Shown here: piece after piece, positions 57,507 through 64,000 of the stretch
How positions within the stretch are numbered: position 1 is the stretch's first letter
How the letters are laid out: each line of letters starts with the position of its first letter
Notes under the pieces: generated by a model
Databases searched by the model: none
The model's input: the letters and a program-made list of their open reading frames with translations, nothing else
Told to the model about the DNA's origin: nothing
Program-made: the position numbers and the translations under genes
Assembly: GCA_027422505.1 (NCBI GenBank)
Contig: JAPQWV010000675.1
Span: 233,001-297,000, forward strand
Source: Craterostigma plantagineum
Taxonomy: Eukaryota > Streptophyta > Magnoliopsida > Lamiales > Linderniaceae
Direction of reading: 5' to 3'
Length of the DNA: 64,000 nucleotides

Positions 57507-59856
57507 AGTTTTTGCAGATTCCCAGCATAGGTAGGTACTAAGAGAGCTGCTCCACACTCATGACTGGTATGCGACGAGGGCAGCCAAACATCCCAGCGTG
57601 TATGGTATCTTGGGTTGCTCAACATACACGACTGGTAAGCGATGCGAGCAACTACGTAGGTAAATTCTATATGCATCCCATAAGAAACTTGGCATGCATC
57701 TTGAGCTGAATAGACAATATAGCTACTTTGAAAACAATAGGGTACATAAAACTTGCATGACTCAAATGTACTTTAAATGTTAAATTTTCGCATGCATATG
57801 TGCTGAAATGTCTAATACCCCATAATAGGTACATTTTAACTGCATATATCTTAAAGAACTACAAGCTTAAACATTCACGTATGCATATAAACTGAATCGT
57901 TTCGATACCTATTTTAAGTGTTAAAATAGCGAAAAACGTACATTCTAATTCATTTTTAAAGAAGAGTAATTCTTTAGTTTGCATCTGATCTGAAAATAGA
58001 TAAATACGTTCACGCTTGTTTAATTGGGAGAGAACTTACATGTTTAAACGTGCATGCATTGAGGGGGAGTATCACTCCATATTTGTGAGGGGAGAGTACA
58101 TTTTTAGGGGGAGCACATCTTAGGTGCACGATTTGAGGGAGAGAAACTTCATTTAACCTATATACATATACGTATACATATTCCTATATCTATTATTACT
58201 ATGATACTACTTATCTACTACTATTACGATAATATATACATGTATACAAAAAAAAAACAAAAAACAAAAAAACAAAAAAAATAAACAAAAAAAAGGAAAG
58301 AAAAGCAAAAAAAAAAGGGGGGAAAAGAAAGAAAAACCCTCTCAGACGCTTCCACCTCCCAAGACGGACTTCACTTGAAAACTCAACCCTCGAGAGTTCA
58401 AGAATTACAAAAGGCATGACATCCATACACAAACACAAAGATGATCTCAACCACCCTGCTCCGACTTGCTGATGAAGCAGCACTCACCAAAATTGACGGA
58501 CGCATGGATTCTAGGTTACCATGGTTCAGTCAGACCAAAACTGAACCTAACCCCGGAACATAGCCAAGTGTTAGTGAAGATAGTCCATAAGCCACATTCC
58601 CATTGGCAATTCCTGACAATACCGAAGAACGGAAGATACAAAAAAAAAAATCCTCACCTCACAAAATTTTCGGGCCATCCCATATAGGTGCAGGAGCTGA
58701 TTTTTATCAGCTCCCGGGTAGAATCGCCTCATTTGGTCCAATGGCGCATGCACAACCGAGCCTTACCCACTCATCGATCTCCCAAAAGACCGATGTTTCA
58801 TCAAATCACGGGGGAGCCACGTATGCCATCACCGCTTCACTTGGAAGCGGGAGATATTGAATTAAGTGGCAGTTAGCCCCACACCACTGAACTTTCTTGA
58901 ATACATCGAGTCTAGGTGTCCTCACTTCCTAAATATTTTATATTTTTTTAGGACACATACACCTTTTCTCATCTGGACTTTGTGACCAGATCTGAACTTC
59001 CGTAGACATGTAATTCTAAGACATGCTTCAATGAACGGAAGGAAGTCCTACCGTTGCAACATCAAAACAACAACGGCATCAGGCCATCGTCTGCGAGCTA
59101 CATTCCTAGATCGATGTTAACGGAACGCCTATGTGGCTCCGGTTCTAAGCCCAGTTCTCACAGGCCGCGTCTCAGAGTTTAACTCTGAACTCGTGTCGAC
59201 GGATTGCCTTAGTGGCTCCGTCTGGTTATTACCCGCACCGACCTGTCGTTTGTGTATTTTCTCGACTCCTATACAAGCATGCCGATCTCGTTAACACGAA
59301 TGCCATGAGGGGGAGAAGGGGATACGTATAAACAAACAGGTCTGACCACCCACCATTTCCGCCGTGCGTACCACTATGAAGTCGGGCTCTCCTGCACTCA
59401 AACGCCAATTCAGAAGGAGCCTTGGCACATTTTAGAACACATCCCACGCTCACCATCAAAATTCCGCCGTGCTTACTATGTGCCAGACAAGCTTCCTCGA
59501 GGCCGAACCAGACAACTTCCTTCGACAAAGACGAATCAGGCGCCGAGAAGAAGACTGGAGAAGACTTGACGACTTCGAAATATGGAAAAAGACAAGGACA
59601 AGATGCAAATAAGATTTCAAAGATCTGCGACATCATCAAGAAATGAATATCGGGGCGTGGATCACAGCGTACATCCGATCTAAAATGTATAGCGTCAAGA
59701 CAAGAGAGTTCTAGCTGAAAGTGCATTCAAATCCTCCACAAGAAGAGGAGACAGCCTTTGCAGGGGGAGCAAGGGGAGATTGTTAGGACTCGAGAGATTC
59801 TCCATGTGCCCAACAAAGATAACCCGCGCTGAATTGAAGATTGAACACTAGGGGGG
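57507..59856 (+). other. Element D 3' region, no intact gene
   Basis: 57535-57660 keeps two short echoes of the protease start (SSCSTLMTG-like and LGCSTYTTG-like), apparently a local duplication. 58058-58140 and 59762-59858 hold repeated purine tracts (TTGAGGGGGAGTATC, TTTTTAGGGGGAGCAC, GATTTGAGGGAGAG, GGGGAGATTGTTAGG). 58245-58325 is an A-rich stretch like that after the ORF3 acceptor of element C (51208-51290). Frames at 58466-58860 and 59422-59646, and minus 59726-59229, have no domain that I recognise; they may be relics of an ORF3, but I cannot align them. Confidence 0.55.
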
Positions 59857-60188
59857 AGATAGGAATATTTTATAGTGTTCAATTTCAATGTGTTTATCTT
59901 AGTTGGTTTGTATTTAATTAACTTTGGGCTAGTTTGTAATATTCTAGTTCTTAGTTGCTAGGGGTATAATATACCAACTAATGTGGTATATATACCCCCA
60001 AAACCCTAATTCATTAGGGTGTGTGTTTTTGGTGTAGTATGTGTGAGTGCGTGTGTGTTGAATAGTAGAAAGCATTTTCAAACCTCTCATCCTACACTAA
60101 CCCACCCCACGTTTGATTTTCAAAACCTTCATCATTAGCGTGGTAAATCGTCCTAAGTCAGTGTTGTTGGATCGAATAGGGACCAACA
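59857..60188 (+). repeat. 3' LTR of element D
   Basis: Matches the 5' LTR from TAGGAATATTTTATAG to ...AGGGACCAACA, but the first three bases read AGA in place of TGT. A better junction, GGGGAGATTGTTAGGA, lies about 75 bases upstream (59775-59790), followed by unrelated sequence. Confidence 0.88.
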
Positions 60189-60193
60189 GATGG

Positions 60194-60387
60194 GTTATAG
60201 TTGTAATGGGCTTGTTAGGGGCCCAACGGGCTTAATATCTTTCCAAGGTATTTAAGCCTAAACCATGATAATGTTTAATCTAAGTTTTCATTTACAACCT
60301 CACGTATTCAACACACTAGGATCCAAACACAGTTCATAATATCAATCGAAAGTTTAATCTGTTGAAGTTGGATAATTTGGACTTACA
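60194..60387 (+). repeat. 3' LTR of element C, second part
   Basis: Continues GTTATAGTTGTAATGGGCTT... to TTTGGACTTACA, matching 31811-32010, then CTTCC, the target duplication. Confidence 0.9.
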
Positions 60388-61147
60388 CTTCCTTCAGATG
60401 TTTGATCCACCACCTCTAGTCTTTCTTCTCTGTGATTGCAATCTTTGAACATGGACCGAGATTACTTTCATCTTTCGTCGATACCATGTCCATTTCATCC
60501 CGAGAATGTACAAAATGAGACCCAAATGAGGCAGCTTATTTCAGAATCTTCAGGATTTTCTGAAATTTCAGCTCCAAGTAGCTGTCTTGGCTCGACATTC
60601 TCCACCTCAAGAAGAGGTTCTTGTGGCTTCTCTTCCACCACATGCAAGGCACGACATTCCCTACTTTCTATAGGTTTTCGTTTCACCACCATACAACCAT
60701 CAAGGACGTAAATATTCGTTGCCTCCTAAAGCTTGACAGAATCAATCTTTTCTGCCTCCAAACTCTGATTTTCCCAGCTTGGTCTTGGGTGTTTAATCCT
60801 CTTTTATCCAAAGTTCCGATTGAGATAATGTTCCTCCTGACCTCAGGGACATACCTAACATCTCATAGGATCCCCACATTGCCTGATCTGAGCCGCAAAT
60901 GAACTGATCCAGTCCCAGAAATTTGACAGCTATTTCTATCTCCAAGTTCACAGTTTCTTGCTTCATTTCTTGGAAATCTTGAAGCCATTCCTTGTTGCAC
61001 GTGACATGAAATGAACATCCCGAGTCAAGGATCCATTCATGCTTTGATGCTTACCCAGAAACACTCAAGATTTCTTCATCTTCATAGCCAACCACAGCAA
61101 AATTCGCAGCTGCAAATTTTTTGTTCTTGTTAGAGTTTGAGGCAGCC
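60388..61147 (-). pseudogene. Protease region of Copia element E
   Basis: Minus-strand remnant. At 61044-60990 it reads HEWILDSGCSFHVTCNKEW, the Copia protease start with Asp-Ser-Gly at about 61026-61017. Further on, VRYVPEVRRNIISIGTLDK-like sequence is at about 60860-60800, as expected between protease and integrase of Tork-type elements. Stops interrupt it (for example just before ASKHEW). Upstream at 61130-61060 is gag tail (NKNKKFAAANFAVVGYEDEE). Everything after about 60700 is hard to assign. Confidence 0.78.
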
Positions 61148-61616
61148 TGTAACGCCCGGGGCCGATGAGGGCGGGGAGTGATCGCCGGTGCCACAGAGGT
61201 GCACGGGCAAGGAGCGGCTCCTGGCAGGCTTCTAGGCGAAGGGGTACATGAACGAACCAATCCGACACCAGAATGAGAGGGGACCTGAGATGGCAATGTG
61301 TGGAGCGTGTCAGGCTAAGAATCATATAAGAGAATTGATAGTATTACTCATATCACCAAGGTCGACCTACCTTTTCGGGAGTCCATATATAGAAACGCCG
61401 AAGTTAAGCGTGCTTGACTTGGGGAAATCTAGGGATGGGTGACCCCCTGGGAAGTTTTGCCCACGGTGCGTGTGTGAGCGAGGACGATGCACGCTGAAAG
61501 GTTAAATGGTGGAACAGTGGGGCCAAACTATCAGACGGAGTGTGGTGGGCCCAACCCCACAGGTCCCGATAGCGACAGATGCTATAGTGACACCCGGTAT
61601 GGGACGGGTCATTACA
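61148..61616 (+). mobile_element. Cassandra-like solo LTR carrying 5S rRNA sequence, inserted in gag of element E
   Basis: 469 bp, TGTAACGCCCGGGG...GGGTCATTACA, with near-matching flanks CAGCC (61143-61147) and AAGCC (61617-61621). It splits the gag of element E, which reads across it. 61396-61456 is clearly 5S rRNA-derived: CCGAAGTTAAGCGTGCTTG (box A region) and GGATGGGTGACC, then CCTGGGAAGT (box C). The 5' half of 5S is not recognisable. Cassandra TRIM elements are the known plant retrotransposons with 5S sequence and pol III promoter in the LTR. This LTR is longer than the usual 240-350 bp, so the exact family is uncertain. Confidence 0.8.
61396..61456 (+). promoter_or_regulatory. 5S rRNA-like internal promoter in the Cassandra-like LTR
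   Basis: Contains AAGTTAAGCGTGCTTG (5S box A region) and GGATGGGTGACCCCCTGGGA (5S box C, one change from GGATGGGTGACCTCCTGGGA), with CATATATAG just upstream. Confidence 0.75.
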
Positions 61617-62354
61617 AAGCCCTTCTTGACAGTTTCTTCAAATGTGGCCCTCTTCGTTGCACTCATAACACCTCACAGGGAACCCAGGCTCAACTCTTTC
61701 CTTTCCCTTGCCTTTTTTGGTCCAAGAATTAGATTTATTCTTCGCATAAAGGAGCTGCGCCGCATCAGGAAATTCTGCAAATTCTGAACCTTTCCTTGTG
61801 TTTAGTTGCTTCGAGCTTAAAGCAGAGAGAACATCCTCGAGTTAAGAGCTTCACGTCCATATAACAAGGCCTCCTTGAAGTGTTCATAGCACTTTGGTAG
61901 CGTACATAACAAAAGCAAAGCTTGATCTTCATCCTTCATTGACTAGTAGACGTTCTCAAGATCAAGAACCAGTTTTGAGAACGGATCTACTTGCTTGTCC
62001 ATCGAGTCTTCTTCTTGCATCATGAATGTATATAGAGCTTGCTTCAAGTAAGCCTCTTCGCAAGAGACTTTGTCATATATAGTGCCTCCAATTTCTTCCA
62101 AACATCTTCAGTCGAAGTCTCCTTAACGACTTTATGCAGCACTTGGTCTGAAAGACATAAGATCAACGTTGAATATGCTCGTTCTCAAGTCTTTGCATGT
62201 CCAATTTTGCCATATCCTTCGGCTCTATTTCTTTCATAGGTTTCAGCGCCTTCCCAAACTCTTTCTCCGTTAGCGACGCTTTCAGCTTCATCTTCCACAG
62301 ACAAAAATCATTTTGGCCATTAGAAATCTCCATCTCGAACCTCGTCGCAGCCAT
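61617..62354 (-). pseudogene. gag of Copia element E
   Basis: ATG at 62354 on the minus strand: MAATRFEMEISNGQNDFCLW, then LKASLTEKEFGKALKPMKEI, the start of a Tork-type Copia gag (UBN2 family). The frame stops at 62163; later parts are broken. The CCHC zinc knuckle is at 61670-61629 (CYECNEEGHI, a stop in place of one residue, then RNC). The Cassandra-like LTR interrupts directly after it. Open frames starting upstream of 62354 extend into the LTR and are not the real start. Confidence 0.82.
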
Positions 62355-62395
62355 CGTCTTCGTCGCGCTTCGTTCCAACGACACGCCGTACCACT

Positions 62396-62988
62396 TGTTG
62401 AGATTTCGGCCTCTCAAGACTCGCTATCCACACTTCTATCGTATGTGTGTGTGAACTGAATCAAGAAACAAGTTCTTGAAGGAATCGAATAAAAATAGAT
62501 GAAAAACGAAACCAGAAAAACACAGGATTTTACGTGGTTCGACCCAACTTTGGTCTACGTCCACAGACCAATCAGAGCTTGTTTTATTAATCGAGAAGAA
62601 GTGTTTACAAGCCTCACATACACTCTACAACTTTCCCTTTTATAGCTCTTAGAGCTCTCTATCGAAAGATACAAGCCCTCAAAGTCTGCTACTTGAACTC
62701 AAAGTTCTGATATTTATAGCTTCAGGAAAATTAGCTAAAAAACAGCAGCTGTCACAAAACTTCCCACCTATAAAACTGTTGTAGCAACTTTATAAGTGAA
62801 ATGCAACTCATAAAACCACCTGATCACTAGCGCGCCAAGATCAATGGCCTGTATTTAAACCGCATCAAGCTGAAAGACTTAGAAATTTTTTCAGCTTTGT
62901 TTAACTCTTAACAAGCCATGATGATCTTCAGCTTTGCTTCCATTCCTTCAGCCTTGATTTGCAGAGTTTAAGCTCACAATCTTCAACA
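62396..62988 (-). repeat. 5' LTR of Copia element E
   Basis: 593 bp, plus-strand TGTTGAGATTTCGG...ATCTTCAACA. Immediately internal (minus strand from 62395) AGTGGTACGGC keeps only the first bases of a tRNA-Met primer site. Target duplication AGGTT follows at 62989-62993. Confidence 0.85.
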
Positions 62989-62993
62989 AGGTT

Positions 62994-64000
62994 ATTTTTG
63001 AGGTTTAATTTCCAAGAATACATAAATGTTTTTATATGTGTTTTTGTTGAAGTTAGAGAACTGCGGAAATTGAAATAACTACCAATCAATAATCAATCAC
63101 GATCCACATTTTATTATATACGAGGCTTTATATTTGCGAGGGTTGTCATGTATGCTAGTTAGTTTGCACGATTTACTTAAACATACTAGGTAGTTGCATA
63201 CTACATAGCATATGTTAATAGCTTTACATGAAATTTTAAAAGATCTTCACATTTTTACCGATAAAAATGTTGTAATGTCGCTATGGTTTAGTGGTATAAT
63301 GCAGAGCTTGTGCGAGTTCTCACGAGCATAGTAAATATGCCTACGGGGATGATCCATATGCTAAACCTTTTAGCTAAAATATCGAATGTTCCAAACTCGG
63401 TTTGTAAGTTAAAACTTCTGCAGTTAAGGGATATGTCCCACCGACCCCTAATATCTTCGCGCATCGGGCTTTTGTTTCACAAGGCAAATGAAGACTTCAT
63501 ATGCTCCAAAATGCCGAATACAAGATCTTGCAAGGCGCCTTTAGGGTCTTTCGGTCGAAGTTGAGAAGCTAGTACAGAAGCTGAAGCTGAACTTAAATCT
63601 CATGGGAAGAACTCAATCTGAAGCTAGTATCTCTCAGTAGAGAAGTTTGGCATCTTCACTATCCGTCACTATTGTAGTTAGTTCTGTTCGACTAGAAGAC
63701 GTTAATAATGTGATCTTCGGAGTATTATACTAAGTAATAATTAGTTTCTATTTAGCTAAAGAGTTATACTCCTAGGAAAGAGATGCCTCTTTTCAAAGTA
63801 TCATTTAGTAAACGAAAATGTAATGATACACATCGGATCATTGTACAATACGCATCCCGTATCATACCGTACATTTTCTTTTTTTGTTCAAATCAAATTC
63901 TGCAAATCAAACACACCCTTTAAGGTAGAAGATGCAATGAATTGAGACCAACCATGATTATATGCAACATTCGGCATGATCCATCATATATAAAAGACTC
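62994..64000. other. Flanking DNA right of the nested stack, no gene recognised
   Basis: AT-rich sequence of unknown origin. 63285-63300 contains TGGTTTAGTGG, a perfect match to the pol III box A consensus, within CTATGGTTTAGTGGTATAAT. A short Lys/Leu-rich frame (EVEKLVQKLKLNLNLMGRTQ) can be read at 63550-63637 and ends TAG, but it matches nothing that I recognise. Confidence 0.4.

Larger units (their letters stand above)
54753..60188 (+). mobile_element. Non-autonomous Copia element D, nested in the 3' LTR of element C
   Basis: 5436 bp with a perfect target duplication GATGG (54748-54752 and 60189-60193). It has a 5' LTR 54753-55082, PBS, a 1.2 kb leader with repeated words, a gag frame 56295-57506, only traces of protease, no integrase or RT, then noncoding DNA with many polypurine motifs and a 3' LTR ending 60188. 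LTR start and PBS resemble element C (both start TGTTAGGAATATTTTA), so it probably depended on proteins of a related element. Confidence 0.9.
31721..60387 (+). mobile_element. Copia element C (Sirevirus-like), with elements F and D nested inside
   Basis: Plus-strand Copia element bounded by a perfect target duplication CTTCC (31716-31720 and 60388-60392). Order: 5' LTR 31721-32010, tRNA-Met PBS, leader (split by chromovirus F at 32329-42046), gag 42693 to about 45320, pol 45340-48747, long spacer, ORF3 51295-54611, polypurine tract, and 3' LTR split by element D at 54753-60188. Long gag with coiled-coil-rich C-terminus, a post-pol frame and repeated GAGGGGGA tracts fit the Sirevirus/Maximus branch. 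Pol carries many stops and an Asp to Asn change in the RT active site. Confidence 0.9.
31375..62988 (-). mobile_element. Copia element E (Tork-like), gutted, host of the nested stack
   Basis: Minus-strand Copia element bounded by a perfect 5 bp target duplication, AGGTT (31370-31374 and 62989-62993). Its 5' LTR is 62396-62988; only 140 bp of its 3' LTR survives at 31375-31514. Between them remain gag, the protease region and about 200 bp of unclear internal sequence (31515-31720). Integrase and RT/RNase H are deleted. Element C is inserted near its left end and a Cassandra-like LTR in its gag. Confidence 0.85.

Noticed and set aside
59229..59726. Minus-strand open frame of 165 codons in element D
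   Set aside because: No recognisable domain, antisense to the element and no sign of splice or start context; kept only as part of the D 3' region.
61148..61616. Functional 5S rRNA gene
   Set aside because: Only the middle and 3' part of 5S is present, with changes and without the 5' half or tandem neighbours; it is part of an LTR.

Overview
This window looks like repeat-dense, intergenic nuclear DNA of a flowering plant, probably a eudicot (the post-pol proteins resemble those I associate with asterid Copia elements, but the species cannot be told). It is AT-rich. Nearly all of it can be assigned to transposable elements, and I see no convincing host gene. The reading frames are retrotransposon gag/pol pieces broken by stops and frameshifts, one well-preserved Mutator-like (MULE) transposase gene with introns, and a small zinc-finger gene carried inside that MULE.

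Left third (1-25901): two related Copia elements lie head to head. Element A (minus strand, 1 to about 4800) keeps reverse transcriptase/RNase H and a long 3' spacer that runs off the left edge. Element B (plus strand, about 4850-25021) keeps the end of gag, a GAG-pre-integrase piece, RT/RNase H, the same spacer (so 1-3400 and 14461-17870 form a large inverted repeat), a large third frame (ORF3) and its 3' LTR. B was hit by a chromovirus-type LTR (5632-8157, with its primer-binding site), by a 4.77 kb MULE with 273 bp terminal inverted repeats (9684-14453), and by a solo LTR with a perfect 5 bp target duplication (20396-23423). The ORF3 end plus LTR is then repeated in tandem (25022-25901).

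Middle (25902-31062): about 4.6 kb of AT-rich DNA made of diverged direct repeats, with no recognisable gene, followed by small LTR remnants.

Right half (31063-62993): a stack of nested insertions that resolves by target-site duplications. A Copia LTR remnant was hit by Copia element E (minus strand; TSD AGGTT). E was hit by a Sirevirus-like Copia element C (TSD CTTCC) and by a Cassandra-like LTR carrying 5S rRNA sequence. C was then hit by chromovirus F in its leader (TSD CAAAC/CGAAC) and by non-autonomous Copia element D in its 3' LTR (TSD GATGG). 62994-64000 is flanking DNA without a recognised gene.

How parts work together: gag packages the RNA, PR/IN/RT/RH copy and insert it, and LTRs supply promoter and polyadenylation. 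Almost every element here is broken (C has lost a catalytic Asp of RT; D and E lack most of pol). The MULE is the closest to functional, with two 79 bp introns, a complete DDE triad, a SWIM finger and a CCHC knuckle, and one early stop. Two patterns stand out. Copia elements B and C share ORF3, preceded in each by a splice-acceptor-like sequence. Five LTR families each carry their own short CpG-containing word many times in noncoding DNA.
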